Shown: positions 16,634 to 25,613, numbered from the stretch's first letter. The stretch: DNA of 64,000 bases from Halobacillus sp. A5 (GCF_024189315.1 NZ_JAIZEO010000001.1:1178001-1242000), one strand, 5' to 3'. The notes: a model not told the origin generated them from the letters alone. Made by a program: numbers and translations.

Positions 16634-18118
16634 TTATTTTGGTCCTTTTCCTTTTTCCTTTCCTTTTCCATTACTGTTCTCTGGCCCCTTGCCTTTATTA
16701 TCTTTGGCAGAGTTCGCAATGAGCTCAACGATGTCTGTATTATCCATTACACCTTCAAAGTCTTCGCTGCCTGCCCCTGTAGCAAATACAGGAACCATGT
16801 TGCCTGTATGACCGCCTGTTCCGCTTTCTGCACGGATTTCCGTATCAAGCGCTCCGACTTTGTAATGGGCAGCAATTACAGAACCTACTTCCCAGCCGAC
16901 TCGGTAAGCAGGGTAAACTTCTCCATCACTATCCTGAACATGAGATAAGAACTCTTCCACTTCAGCGTCGCTTATCTCGATATTGGCGTATTCCTGGAAG
17001 ACCTGCTTCACACTTTCTTCAGAGAATGTTCCTGTTTCTTCATCCATTTCAAGCTCCTGAGCCATATATTCCGGAGATACTTCAACATCTTTCAACCCTT
17101 CAATATCCATAGGTTCAGTAGCGGACATTCCCATCGTTTCATGGTCAGCTAATACTACCACCATCGTGTCATCACGGTCTTCTGCCCAGTTTACGACCTG
17201 TTCAACTGTACGATCAAACTCCATCGTCTCTTCCCATACTCCTGTCGCATCTGCAGCATGCGCGGCATGGTCAATACGTGCACCCTCTACCATTAGGAAG
17301 AATCCGTCGTCATCCTGTGATAAAACGTCTAAGCTTTTATCTGTCATAGCTTCTAAAGAAGGTTCTTCACTGTTTAGTTCATCACGGTCTGTTTTATAAC
17401 TCATGTACGAATCGTTAAATAATCCTAACAGCTTATCCGGTGTGCCGGCTTCCTCCAGACTGCTTTCATTATCAACGAACTCATATCCAGTGGATTGAAA
17501 CTCTTCAACAAGATCGGTGCCATCCTGGCTGTCAGGACTGAAGTAATCAGCACCGCCTCCGAGTAACACGTCATATTGCTGCTCCAGCATCTGACGGGCA
17601 ATCTCATCCTGCCCGTCTCGGTCAGCCACACTGGCTGTATAGGCAGCCGGAGTGGCATCTGTTACAGTGTTAGTTGAGATTACGCCTACTTTTTTCCCTT
17701 GATTTTGATATAAGTCTAGAATGCTGTCGACTTCCTCCCCTTCGCTATCGACACCAATCGCCCCGTTGTACGTTTTTTCTCCTGTTGCCAATGCTGTCCC
17801 TGCTGCACCTGAATCTGTGACCGAATTATCATCTGAGTATGTACGCATCATCCCGACATTTTCCAACGACTCCATATACAGGTCTCCTGTTTTACCTGAC
17901 TCAAGCAGTCTGGCGATTTCCATCTGACCGACTCCTAAGCCATCCCCAACCATTACGATCACGTTTTCAGGTGATTTCTTGTCCACCTCTATGCTGGACT
18001 CTTTTTTCTCGTCAGCCGTAATCGAAATCGGCGATTTTTCTGAGGTAAGGCCAATAAAGCCTGCACTAAAGATGGCACCGGCTGCTGCGGTAGCTGTAAT
18101 TTTCTTTTTAATCGACAT
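16634..18118 (-). CDS. Secreted alkaline phosphatase (PhoA family)
   Basis: A 494-residue enzyme with signal peptide (residues 1-26, KKKITATAAAGAIFSAGFIGL) and the full set of alkaline phosphatase motifs: metal Asp in VMVGDGLGVGQME, nucleophile Ser in DSGAAGTALATG, EGARIDHAAHAAD, ADHETMG and GGHTGNMVPV. It binds two Zn and one Mg and releases phosphate outside the cell. I start at 18118 rather than the ATG seven codons upstream because AAGGGGAG lies directly before it. The mature protein is strongly acidic, as expected in a halophile, but ends in a basic Gly/Lys-rich tail (GKGPENSNGKGKEKGKGPK) that may hold it at the wall. Confidence 0.92.
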   Translation of the reverse strand: MSIKKKITATAAAGAIFSAGFIGLTSEKSPISITADEKKESSIEVDKKSPENVIVMVGDGLGVGQMEIARLLESGKTGDLYMESLENVGMMRTYSDDNSVTDSGAAGTALATGEKTYNGAIGVDSEGEEVDSILDLYQNQGKKVGVISTNTVTDATPAAYTASVADRDGQDEIARQMLEQQYDVLLGGGADYFSPDSQDGTDLVEEFQSTGYEFVDNESSLEEAGTPDKLLGLFNDSYMSYKTDRDELNSEEPSLEAMTDKSLDVLSQDDDGFFLMVEGARIDHAAHAADATGVWEETMEFDRTVEQVVNWAEDRDDTMVVVLADHETMGMSATEPMDIEGLKDVEVSPEYMAQELEMDEETGTFSEESVKQVFQEYANIEISDAEVEEFLSHVQDSDGEVYPAYRVGWEVGSVIAAHYKVGALDTEIRAESGTGGHTGNMVPVFATGAGSEDFEGVMDNTDIVELIANSAKDNKGKGPENSNGKGKEKGKGPK

Positions 18119-18289
18119 AAACTCTCCCCTTTTTCTCATTTTTGTAAAATTTTGAATTCTTATTCAGTGTAATGAGATCATTGTATAATCGTCAACAAAT
18201 CTTAACAAAAATGAGACTAATTCCGTAAAAGAGTTTTCGCTTATTCTTGAATAATAGGGACTATATTCCTTATATGAGGATAATATTAA

Positions 18290-18315
18290 AGCCTTCATGT
18301 ATGATCATGAAGGCT
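18290..18315 (-). terminator. Terminator of the zinc-limitation operon
   Basis: Stem AGCCTTCATG / CATGAAGGCT with a 6-nt loop; on the minus strand it is followed by TTTAATATTA. It overlaps the stop codon of the COG0523 gene. Confidence 0.65.
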
Positions 18316-19504
18316 CCGTGCTTTCCTGCGTGGTAAAAGAGGGAAGGGGATCATGAAACAGCTCCCATTCTGATTTCATTTCTTCTTCTGTTAGAAGACA
18401 TTGGTTTAACGTTGACTCTATTCTCTGTTGTTCCATATCTATTCCTATAAACACCAGTTCTGTCAATCGGTCTCCAAATTGGTGATCCCATCTCGTTAAT
18501 AGTTCCGGATCCTCAGCTAACACCTTATGCTGATCACTTAATGGAAGAGCAGAGACCCAGGAACCTGCGCCTTGAATGGTAAGCGAGGTTCCAGCCTGCG
18601 AAAGTAACCCGGCAGTATTATTACGGGTGGCGAGCCAGAAAAATCCTTTGGATCGAACTACCTGCTCCGGCCAATTCTCGAGCCAGGTCATAAAGCGTTG
18701 AGGATGGAAAGGCTTTTTACTGCGATAGACGAAAGAAGTAATATTATACTCGTCACTTTCAGCGATATGCTCCTCATTTAATTCTTTAATCCAGCCAGCA
18801 CTCTGACTGGCTTTTTCGAAATCAAAGGAAGCCGTGTTCAATATTTCATCTGCTGCCACCTGAGCGTGTTCTGATACAATGATCCTTGCCTCTGGATTTA
18901 ATTGATGAAGAAGGGCTCTTAACTTCGCCTGCTCCTCGTTCTCTACGAGGTCAATTTTATTTAATACAATGACATCTGCAAATTCAATCTGATCAATAAG
19001 TAAATCAATGACTTCTCTGACATCTGCATCATCGGCACCCTGCTTACGGTCAACCAAACTTTCTCCAGATTGGTAGTCATCCCAAAAGCGGTAAGCATCT
19101 ACCACCGTAACCATTGTATCTAAACGGCAGGCAGCCCCTAAATAAATACCTGACTCTTCATCTTTATAAGTAAAGCTTTGAGCAACCGGAATAGGCTCTG
19201 AAATCCCAGTTGACTCAATTAGAATATAGTCCACATCCATCATCGCTAGCTTTTCTACTTCTATTAATAAATCTTCCCTCAGAGTGCAGCAGATACAGCC
19301 ATTCTGTAGTTCAACCAACGTTTCTTCCGTACGCTTAAAGCCTCCGCGTTTAACCATATCTGCATCAATATTCACTTCACTCATGTCGTTGACAATAACT
19401 GCAAATTTCATATTTTTATTATGACGCAGAATATGATTGAGCAAGGTGGTTTTTCCTGAGCCAAGATACCCGCTCAATACAGTCACCGGCACTTTTGATT
19501 TCAT
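18305..19504 (-). CDS. COG0523 (CobW/ZagA-like) GTP-dependent zinc chaperone
   Basis: A 399-residue G3E GTPase: Walker A in SGYLGSGKTTLLNHIL (about residues 10-25), the metal motif GCICC (ELQNGCICCTLRED), Walker B-type ILIESTGISEP, and NKIDL for guanine recognition, followed by the CobW C-terminal domain. COG0523 proteins deliver zinc to client enzymes when zinc is scarce; ZagA/YciC of Bacillus subtilis is the model. The start at 19504 is chosen because AGGAGG precedes that ATG and the preceding in-frame codons overlap the upstream gene. It is third in an operon behind Zur boxes, which supports the role. Confidence 0.88.
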   Translation of the reverse strand: MKSKVPVTVLSGYLGSGKTTLLNHILRHNKNMKFAVIVNDMSEVNIDADMVKRGGFKRTEETLVELQNGCICCTLREDLLIEVEKLAMMDVDYILIESTGISEPIPVAQSFTYKDEESGIYLGAACRLDTMVTVVDAYRFWDDYQSGESLVDRKQGADDADVREVIDLLIDQIEFADVIVLNKIDLVENEEQAKLRALLHQLNPEARIIVSEHAQVAADEILNTASFDFEKASQSAGWIKELNEEHIAESDEYNITSFVYRSKKPFHPQRFMTWLENWPEQVVRSKGFFWLATRNNTAGLLSQAGTSLTIQGAGSWVSALPLSDQHKVLAEDPELLTRWDHQFGDRLTELVFIGIDMEQQRIESTLNQCLLTEEEMKSEWELFHDPLPSFTTQESTEPS

Positions 19505-19508
19505 TGAT

Positions 19509-20678
19509 TTATCCTCCTGATGCTGAAGTAATGCGTTCAGCTGCTTTTCTTGCTCCTGCAATATTTCTTGCAGCAGGTCCCACTTCAAGTTCAGCAAGTG
19601 CCCCTGCTGCAAATAATCCATTCCCCCACTCCAGATGCTGATTGAGTTTCGGAAACCCGCATGGGGCACATGGAAGATTGCATGTGGAAGCCAGCTCCAT
19701 TAACCAATCCCCTCCCGGCACACAGGCTTCTGCTCCAGTTGCAAGTACGAGCTGTTCAGTGGTTATAGAAGAACCATCACTAAATATGACGGCAGCTTTA
19801 TTACTTTCTGACTTTGCGTTCAATATTTCATTCGTTATGATCTCTAATTTTCCCTCCTGCTCAAGAGCTCTCAAATCGTTTCGTATACCTGTTGTAATGG
19901 AACCCCTGTTTCTGGCTTCTCTTATCTGCTGCCTTCTCTTGCTGTAGCATTTCGTTTTATGAAACCTATTTAAGTATTTAGGACCGAGCCATCCAGGATC
20001 GCTATCAAAATCTTTGAGTCGGAATGGATGCCGCTTTATTAAGGTAACTTGTGCTTTTGTACGTAATGCCAAAGTTTTGGCCATGTGCGCAGACGTAATG
20101 CCTCCCCCAATTACAGCATAAGACTTGGCATTGTCATTAACAGGCTCTTCAAAAACATGCTGAACCCGGCCAGCTTGCTGATCCATTAACGTCTTTGTCC
20201 AGTCCGGGTAATGAGGACGGTCATTTACACCAACAGCAAGAACAACATTTTCAGCTTCAAGCCTACCGATTTCATTGACAGAAACATTCCAGTGCTCGAT
20301 CCCCCGTTCTATTGATGTCACGACCCCCTGCTGCCAGCAATCCATCACCCCTTCTTCTTTAAACAAATCCTCGCAGTATTGATTGAACATATCAAGACGG
20401 GGACGTCCGTAATATCCTAAGAACGGTCCGGCATAATCATTATTTTTTGCATATTTTTTAAGACTGTAAGGATCAGGATCAAGGTGATGTACAGAAGGGG
20501 ACCTCAAGTAGGTCATACCAATTCGGTTGGTTACTGACTTCCATTTCTTAATAGGTTCATCAAACGGATCTATAATCAGCAGTTGTTCTTTACTAACTTT
20601 TTTAAAATGCAGAAGGTAAGCCGCGGTAGTACAGCCTTGAATTCCTCCCCCTACGATAATCCACTTGTACATACTCAT
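19509..20678 (-). CDS. FAD/NAD(P)-binding oxidoreductase of the zinc operon
   Basis: A 389-residue flavoprotein with an N-terminal FAD-binding GGGIQGCTTAAYLL (about residues 10-23), a central NAD(P)-binding GGGITSAHMAKTLAL (about 192-206) and a third ATG-type motif LVLATGAEACVPGG (about 310-323). The layout resembles ornithine/lysine N-monooxygenase-like and other FAD/NAD(P) proteins. A CxxPCAPCG motif near residue 335 adds clustered Cys. It sits between the zinc-independent S14 and a zinc chaperone gene, 9 and 4 nt apart, so it should be induced in zinc starvation. Making a zincophore is one possibility, but no synthetase is nearby. Substrate unknown. Confidence 0.75.
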   Translation of the reverse strand: MSMYKWIIVGGGIQGCTTAAYLLHFKKVSKEQLLIIDPFDEPIKKWKSVTNRIGMTYLRSPSVHHLDPDPYSLKKYAKNNDYAGPFLGYYGRPRLDMFNQYCEDLFKEEGVMDCWQQGVVTSIERGIEHWNVSVNEIGRLEAENVVLAVGVNDRPHYPDWTKTLMDQQAGRVQHVFEEPVNDNAKSYAVIGGGITSAHMAKTLALRTKAQVTLIKRHPFRLKDFDSDPGWLGPKYLNRFHKTKCYSKRRQQIREARNRGSITTGIRNDLRALEQEGKLEIITNEILNAKSESNKAAVIFSDGSSITTEQLVLATGAEACVPGGDWLMELASTCNLPCAPCGFPKLNQHLEWGNGLFAAGALAELEVGPAARNIAGARKAAERITSASGG

Positions 20679-20687
20679 TACTCCCTA

Positions 20688-20957
20688 TTACCAGCTTGAC
20701 TTCTTCACGCCCGGAACCTGGCCTTTATGGGCATACTCTCTAAAGGCTATACGGGACATTTTAAATTTTCTCATATACCCCCGGGGACGTCCTGTCACTT
20801 CACACCTTCCATTCAACCGGGTAGGAGACGAATCCCTGGGCAGTTTTCTTAAACCCTCATAATCCCCTCTTGCTTTTAATTCTTTCCGCAGTTCTGCATA
20901 TTTTGCGACCATTTCCTCACGCTTCTTCTCTTTAGCAATTTTTGATTTCTTAGCCAT
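20688..20957 (-). CDS. rpsN2: Zinc-independent 30S ribosomal protein S14
   Basis: An 89-residue S14 of the long, zinc-free type ([45 protein letters not shown] ... [23 protein letters not shown] in shorter pieces along the protein). It lacks the CxxC..CxxC zinc knuckle of the usual 61-residue form; only one Cys is present. In Firmicutes this copy replaces the zinc form under zinc limitation and is repressed by Zur. Two Zur boxes and a sigma-A promoter lie directly upstream. It heads the operon with the FAD enzyme and COG0523 protein. Confidence 0.92.
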   Translation of the reverse strand: MAKKSKIAKEKKREEMVAKYAELRKELKARGDYEGLRKLPRDSSPTRLNGRCEVTGRPRGYMRKFKMSRIAFREYAHKGQVPGVKKSSW

Positions 20958-20978
20958 TCTTGCTGCACCCCTTTTTTT

Positions 20979-21040
20979 AAAATGTAATTATTACGATTTA
21001 AATTTGTGCGTAATTTTCCAAATAGTAATCATTACGTTTT
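20979..21040. promoter_or_regulatory. Two Zur boxes
   Basis: Box 1 at 20979-20999 contains GTAATtATTACGATTT and box 2 at 21020-21040 contains GTAATcATTACGTTTT, both close to the Zur consensus core GTAATNATTACGATT. They lie 22 and 63 bp upstream of rpsN2; box 2 is immediately downstream of the -10 element, so Zur binding would block transcription. Confidence 0.88.
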
Positions 21041-21044
21041 ATAT

Positions 21045-21073
21045 ATTATAAAGGACTGTGATTATTTTGTAAA
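21045..21073 (-). promoter_or_regulatory. Promoter of the zinc-limitation operon
   Basis: On the minus strand a -35 TTTACA (21068-21073) and -10 TATAAT (21045-21050) are separated by 17 bp, directly upstream of the distal Zur box. Confidence 0.7.
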
Positions 21074-21117
21074 CCTGGGCAAAACCATTAGATTTCCACA
21101 AAAAAATTCTATATAAA

Positions 21118-21142
21118 AAGACACCCGAAATACGAGTGTCTT
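21118..21142 (-). terminator. Terminator of the 113-residue gene
   Basis: Stem AAGACAC / GTGTCTT, with TTTTTATATAG following on the minus strand, 6 nt past the stop at 21149. Confidence 0.7.
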
Positions 21143-21148
21143 AAGTGG

Positions 21149-21490
21149 CTATCTTACTTCTCTAATTATCGATTCACCACTACTTTGCTCCTGATCCAGC
21201 CATTCCCACTTTTCATGAAGCTCTATGATGCCTTCCTCTGTTACGATGGGGATGGATTTACACTGTCCCCCTCTAATTTCATTGCTTTGATTCACATGAT
21301 TATAACGAAATTCTAATGAAGCATCAGTATGTACTATGCCGATCAATTTACCTTTTACAATATCTCCACCAGCGTAATCCGCTGTAATAATATTCCCTTC
21401 CTGGTAATAATAGAAGTAAGTTTTGGAAGAAACTTCCCCTCCAGCTGAATTTTCTACAGATGCAAACTTACGGTTATTATAATTAATCAT
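21149..21490 (-). CDS. Hypothetical 113-residue protein
   Basis: A beta-rich small protein with short repeated turns ([27 protein letters not shown], about residues 27-53) that suggest a small barrel or lipocalin-like sheet. Similar short Bacillus proteins have been labelled n-acetylglutamate synthase, a name I cannot support from sequence. It lies 15 nt after the DUF5412-type gene on the same strand, so the two are probably co-transcribed. Function unknown. Confidence 0.6.
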   Translation of the reverse strand: MINYNNRKFASVENSAGGEVSSKTYFYYYQEGNIITADYAGGDIVKGKLIGIVHTDASLEFRYNHVNQSNEIRGGQCKSIPIVTEEGIIELHEKWEWLDQEQSSGESIIREVR

Positions 21491-21505
21491 AGAATCGCTC
21501 CTTCA

Positions 21506-22030
21506 TTAATCTCTATATGACTCTCCTTTTTCAAGATTCAAGTTATGTTGTCCAATAGTAACTTCGTGCTTGTTCTTCCAGGTCACCTTAGCTTCTGCCT
21601 GAGGAGAATTTGAATATACTGTTTTTTCAAACCATAACGGACCAAAAATTTTTGCTTTGGTCCCAAATGATGCTGTCGCACCTCCATTAGTGCGATAAAT
21701 ATGTAGTTCATAACTGCCATCCGGAGAATGGCTGACTTTCACGAGTTCCAGAGCATTTGGAGAATTGATCAGAACAGTCAGCAAGAGACTACCTGAGAGA
21801 AGGAATGAAACGATGATTGTAAACCAACTCCGTACTGTCGTTCTCCAATTCTTTTTATATGTAAGACCCACTACACCAAAAATAAAGGCTCCAGCACTAA
21901 GTAAAAATAAGACGGCTGCTGGAGGAGCGTATAACCACGTTTGATTAATATGTGAATAAACTGATTGAGTATACAGAATGAGGCAGACTAACAATAGAAT
22001 GAATGAACCTGCATTTAACTTTCTAAACAA
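21506..22030 (-). CDS. DUF5412-type membrane protein
   Basis: A 174-residue protein with three N-terminal hydrophobic helices (about residues 9-26, 34-57, 68-88) and an extracellular beta domain. That domain has the family pattern HSPDGSYELHIYRTNGGATASFG then IFGPLWFEKTVYSN and ends with the usual TIGQHNLNL-like strand. I match it to DUF5412, a family of unknown role in Bacillaceae. It is followed closely by a hypothetical gene on the same strand. Confidence 0.65.
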   Translation of the reverse strand: MFRKLNAGSFILLLVCLILYTQSVYSHINQTWLYAPPAAVLFLLSAGAFIFGVVGLTYKKNWRTTVRSWFTIIVSFLLSGSLLLTVLINSPNALELVKVSHSPDGSYELHIYRTNGGATASFGTKAKIFGPLWFEKTVYSNSPQAEAKVTWKNKHEVTIGQHNLNLEKGESYRD

Positions 22031-22078
22031 ACTTGCCCCCCTCCCCTGCTTATGTCCAATAGTTTACCATAGAAATAA

Positions 22079-22103
22079 GCCTGATGAGAAAGACCCATCA
22101 GGC
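22079..22103 (-). terminator. Terminator of the CNNM/CorC gene
   Basis: Perfect 8-bp stem GCCTGATG / CATCAGGC with a 9-nt loop, 8 nt past the stop; the tail TTATTTCT is only moderately T-rich. Confidence 0.6.
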
Positions 22104-22110
22104 GTTGAAC

Positions 22111-23331
22111 TTATTTTATAATTTGCACTTTTCGAATCATACGTCCTTCGATTTCCAGCACTTTAAAAGTCAGGTCAATCCGCTCCAGGACTTCACCTTC
22201 CTCGAGAAAATCATTGCACTCCTTCAACAGATATCCTGCTAAAACATCTTCTTCTTCAGGAATTTGGGAATCGAAAATGGAATTCAACCTGCGCAGCGTT
22301 ATTTTACCATCACAGATAATCTCAGTTTCTGTTAATTTCTCAACTAACGTATCTGTTTCCGAATCCATCTCATCTTCAATTTCTAAACCGATCATGGATT
22401 CAATCACGTCTTCATGAGTAAGAATGCCTTCTGTCCCTCCGTACTCATCAAGAACAATAGCCAGGTGTTTACGGTCTTTCGTCATTTTGCGGAACACCCA
22501 TTCAATCTTATGAAATTCATACACAATGAGTGGATCAAAGTCGATAAAATCTTTAAATGACTGACCTTCTGATATCGACCAGGAGATTAAATATTTTGAA
22601 TGAAACACAGCCACAATATCATCTATATCTTCGTTATAAACTGGATATCGTGTAAAAGGGTTATTTATAACCACTTCCCTGACTTCCTCAAAGGAGGCTG
22701 TACTGGGAAGAGCCACGATATCTACACGGGGAGTCTTCATCACATCTTTAACATTTAAGTTATAAAAATCAAGTGCTCCTTTAATACGGTAAGATTCAGT
22801 TTCATCAAATGTACCTTCAGAGTCCGCAATATCAATCATGGTTCGCAGTTCTTCCTTAGAAACTGATACATCTTCGGCCTGGCTCTTTGATAGTATCTTT
22901 GTAACTGCACCTGTCAACCAATTTAATACGATGGTAACGGGCTTGAACACAATTACAAAAAAGCGGATCACAGGATAAACGATCGGTGCAATGCGGTCTG
23001 GAAACGCGGCAGCAACCGATTTTGGAAGGACTTCAGCAAACACAATTATGACAATTGTTAATATAGCGGAAGCTAATCCCACACTAAAGCTATATTGAAT
23101 GGCAAGTGTAGTTACTAATGTAGGCAGTAAAATATTAGCGATATTATTACCAATTAAAATAGTAGTAATAAATTGACTAGGCTTGGATACAAGCTGCAAG
23201 AGATTTTCTGCTTTTTTATCTCCTTGTCCAGCTTTAGTCTGCAGCCTCATTTTATTTGTAGCCGTTAAAGCCGTTTCACTTCCCGAGAAGAATAGTGAAA
23301 CAAAAATTAAAAATATGATCGCAATGATCAC
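22111..23331 (-). CDS. CNNM/CBS/CorC hemolysin-family transporter
   Basis: A 406-residue protein: an N-terminal CNNM membrane domain with four helices (about residues 1-135, SLFFSGSETALTATNKMRL), a CBS pair (about 195-320, with VMKTPRVDIVALP and LAIVLDEYGGTEGILTHEDVIE) and a C-terminal CorC/HlyC domain. Relatives such as MpfA of Staphylococcus aureus and YhdP of Bacillus export Mg2+; the hemolysin label is historical. The start is GTG with AAAGGGGGA upstream. Monocistronic with its own terminator. Confidence 0.88.
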   Translation of the reverse strand: MIIAIIFLIFVSLFFSGSETALTATNKMRLQTKAGQGDKKAENLLQLVSKPSQFITTILIGNNIANILLPTLVTTLAIQYSFSVGLASAILTIVIIVFAEVLPKSVAAAFPDRIAPIVYPVIRFFVIVFKPVTIVLNWLTGAVTKILSKSQAEDVSVSKEELRTMIDIADSEGTFDETESYRIKGALDFYNLNVKDVMKTPRVDIVALPSTASFEEVREVVINNPFTRYPVYNEDIDDIVAVFHSKYLISWSISEGQSFKDFIDFDPLIVYEFHKIEWVFRKMTKDRKHLAIVLDEYGGTEGILTHEDVIESMIGLEIEDEMDSETDTLVEKLTETEIICDGKITLRRLNSIFDSQIPEEEDVLAGYLLKECNDFLEEGEVLERIDLTFKVLEIEGRMIRKVQIIK

Positions 23332-23621
23332 GTAGGACTTCCCCCTTTAAATTCTCAAAAAATTTGTACATGTTACTACTATAGAATATTTTCGCACACA
23401 AGGGAAACAAAACAAAAGTATAACATCAATAAATGATGGCTGAACCGTCTACTTCCATACCCTCCACCAAGGCTCCCCCTTCAAAAACAGCCCACCTACT
23501 TTTTGTATTAGGGCTCAGGCTGTCGAGAAAGTCTCGACAGCCTGATTTTTTTGATTTCTTTTATTTTTCACCGCGTTCATTTGTTATCCTATAGATAAGA
23601 ATCTGTTTAGGCGGTGATCTT

Positions 23622-23849
23622 TTGTTTCAGTCCAGAAAAGAACGACAAAATGAAATGGAAATCGTAACGATTGAAGAGCTTGTCCCGGAAAATCACTTAC
23701 CCCGTAAGATTGACCAATACATAGATTTCTCCTTTATCCTCGAAAAAGTTCGAGAGCAGGCGTTACTGACGGCTGCCTGCCAGAACATGAAAAAGATTGC
23801 CCTTCACCTAACCAAGGTGAGTTTGGTGAAGGAGAGTCTTTTTTGGTGA
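23622..23849 (+). pseudogene. N-terminal fragment of an IS1182-family transposase
   Basis: A 75-codon frame from a TTG start. Its first half reads like the N-terminus of IS1182-type transposases (VTIEELVPENHLPRKIDQYIDF, about residues 14-35, then SFILEKVRE). After about residue 50 the similarity ends and the frame runs into non-transposase sequence, so the DDE domain is entirely missing. It lies inside the decayed element 23489-24045. Confidence 0.7.
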
Positions 23850-23858
23850 AGGGCGGTC

Positions 23859-23961
23859 AAATACCAGGAGACTCCTGCGGAAAAACGGGCGATCCGAGAC
23901 CCCGCAGTGGGATTTTCACGAGGAGGCTCGGGCGTTCGTCCGCTGAAAGCGAGTGGTATTT
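23859..23961. repeat. Bacillaceae intergenic hairpin repeat
   Basis: A 103-bp, GC-richer element with 8-bp terminal inverted repeats (AAATACCA / TGGTATTT). It holds the widespread blocks GGAGACTCCTGCGG, GAGACCCCGCAG, CGAGGAGGCTCGG and GCTGAAAGCGAGTGG. Such sequences are scattered through many Bacillus-group genomes between genes; the role is unknown. Here it lies within the IS remnant. Confidence 0.7.
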
Positions 23962-24091
23962 GTCCGCACTGACGCACAAAAAAGCTTGTAGTAAAACACA
24001 GGGTTTCTCTACAAGCTGAGCCCTTCTACTTTTTGTAGAAGGGCTTCGATTGCATATTTATAGTCTTTTTCACTTGCTCAAGGGTCCATGT

Positions 24092-25444
24092 TCAATTTAG
24101 AGTCTTCAACTGGTTAATGCCTTCTACCATCGTATTGACCAATAATACGACGTCTTCTTCTTCAATAGATAAAGGAGGCGCAAGTGTCAGCACGTTGTTA
24201 TAACCAGCTACCGTAACTCCATTCTTTCCTATAAGAACACCTTTCTGCTTACAATAGCCAATTACACTATTGACTTTCTCTGAGTCCAAGGGCTCCTTTG
24301 TCTGCCTGTCTGCTACTAACTCCACACCGATAAGAAGGCCTTTACCTCTTACGTCCCCTACCATTTCATGAGACTGTAATCGATCGCTTAACTCACGCCT
24401 GATTTGATTACCAATTTCGTCAGCACGATCAAATAAGCTTTCTTTTTCAAGGATTTCAATATTCTTTAACGCTAACGCGCACGCGGCAGGGTTTCCTCCA
24501 AACGTATTTACATGGCGGAAGAAGTCATACTGTTCACTGCCGGTAAAGGATTCATAAATTTCCCTTTTGACAGCGGTAACCGATAATGGCAGGTACGCAC
24601 TAGTAACGCCCTTGGCCATCGTTACGATATCCGGCTTCACATTATAGTTCATATACCCAAACGCCTTGCCTGTACGTCCAAATCCGCAGATGACTTCATC
24701 AGAAATAAGCAGAGCCCCGTGTTTTTCACAAATAGACTTAGCCTCGGCCATATATTTCTCCGGCGGAACGAGTACTCCGCCACCTGTAATAATCGGTTCC
24801 ATAATCATCCCTGCAATTGTATCACTCATTTCCCAGGTCATCACCTGATCAATGGGCTCAGCCCCCCACCGGTCTTTGTCACTGTGATCGTTTCTATAAG
24901 TATCCGGCGGAGAAACATGAAGAAACCCTGAACTTAAAGGTTCATACTTATACTTTCGTTCCGCCTGACCGGTGGCAGCGAGGGAGCCCATTGAATTCCC
25001 GTGGTAGGCCCGATACCGGGATATAAATTTATAACGATGAGAATCTCCGTTTTGCTGATGGTACTGTCTGGCTATTTTAAATGCTGCCTCGTTTGCTTCA
25101 GATCCACTATTTGAAAAGAACACAACATATCCGCCGCCAAGCAGCTGATTCACTTTCTCCCCAAGTTTAATGGCAGGCTCATGACTTTGGGTTAAGGGCA
25201 TGTAAGACAACTGTTTCAACTGTTCATATGCAGCTTCGGCGAGCTCTTCTCTCCCATAACCAACATTCACACACCATAGACCTGACATCGCATCCAAAAA
25301 TTGATTTCCGTCTATATCAGTAATCCAGGAACCCTTTGCACTTTTTGCCACCATTGTCCCATCCGGATTGTATGGTTTCATGGAGTGCCATACATATTTT
25401 TCATCCTTCACCAGCATATCTTGAGCTACATCAGCCTTCGTCAA
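24092..25444 (-). CDS. Class III transaminase (beta-alanine/3-aminoisobutyrate type)
   Basis: A 450-residue PLP enzyme of the omega-amino acid:pyruvate transaminase group: FSNSGSEANEAAFKIARQYH (about residues 110-129), ISDEVICGFGRTG with the PLP-binding Asp (about 247-259), TMAKGVTSAYLPLS with the Schiff-base Lys near 282, and HVNTFGGNPAACA. At the edge of a reductive pyrimidine pathway it most likely converts beta-alanine (from uracil) or 3-aminoisobutyrate (from thymine) to the semialdehyde. The start is TTG with GGAGGG 9 nt upstream. Preference for pyruvate or 2-oxoglutarate cannot be read. Confidence 0.88.
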   Translation of the reverse strand: MTKADVAQDMLVKDEKYVWHSMKPYNPDGTMVAKSAKGSWITDIDGNQFLDAMSGLWCVNVGYGREELAEAAYEQLKQLSYMPLTQSHEPAIKLGEKVNQLLGGGYVVFFSNSGSEANEAAFKIARQYHQQNGDSHRYKFISRYRAYHGNSMGSLAATGQAERKYKYEPLSSGFLHVSPPDTYRNDHSDKDRWGAEPIDQVMTWEMSDTIAGMIMEPIITGGGVLVPPEKYMAEAKSICEKHGALLISDEVICGFGRTGKAFGYMNYNVKPDIVTMAKGVTSAYLPLSVTAVKREIYESFTGSEQYDFFRHVNTFGGNPAACALALKNIEILEKESLFDRADEIGNQIRRELSDRLQSHEMVGDVRGKGLLIGVELVADRQTKEPLDSEKVNSVIGYCKQKGVLIGKNGVTVAGYNNVLTLAPPLSIEEEDVVLLVNTMVEGINQLKTLN

Positions 25445-25587
25445 CGGAGATCCCTCCTTAAAGTAGTGATGGTTCTTAATTGTAAGAATTATCTTAATTA
25501 TCTAATATTAACAAGTAAGTTTCATTAGACATTCTGTAAAAGAGTTCCCCTTGAACATTCACACTTTGACTACAAATAATTCCAATC

Positions 25588-25613
25588 AAAAAAAGCCTGC
25601 CCTCTGGACAGAC
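25588..25613 (-). terminator. pucR terminator
   Basis: Minus strand GTCTGTCC-AGA-GGGCAGGC hairpin followed by seven T, 8 nt past the pucR stop. Confidence 0.75.

Larger units (their letters stand above)
23489..24045. mobile_element. Decayed IS1182-like element
   Basis: A 557-bp stretch bounded by two copies of a 27-bp quasi-palindrome (23489-23515 and 24019-24045) sharing AGCCC..CTACTTTTTGTA..AGGGCT. Just inside are imperfect inverted ends: AGGGCTCAGGCTGTCGAGAAA on the left and AGGGCTCAGCTTGTAGAGAAA read inward from the right. Inside is a truncated transposase frame and a common Bacillaceae hairpin repeat. The element has lost nearly all of its transposase and cannot move by itself. Confidence 0.65.

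Noticed and set aside
18192-18207. TCAACA/TTAACA pair upstream of the alkaline phosphatase as a PhoP box
   Set aside because: Only two half-sites with a 10-bp rather than 11-bp period and on the opposite strand; too weak to call.
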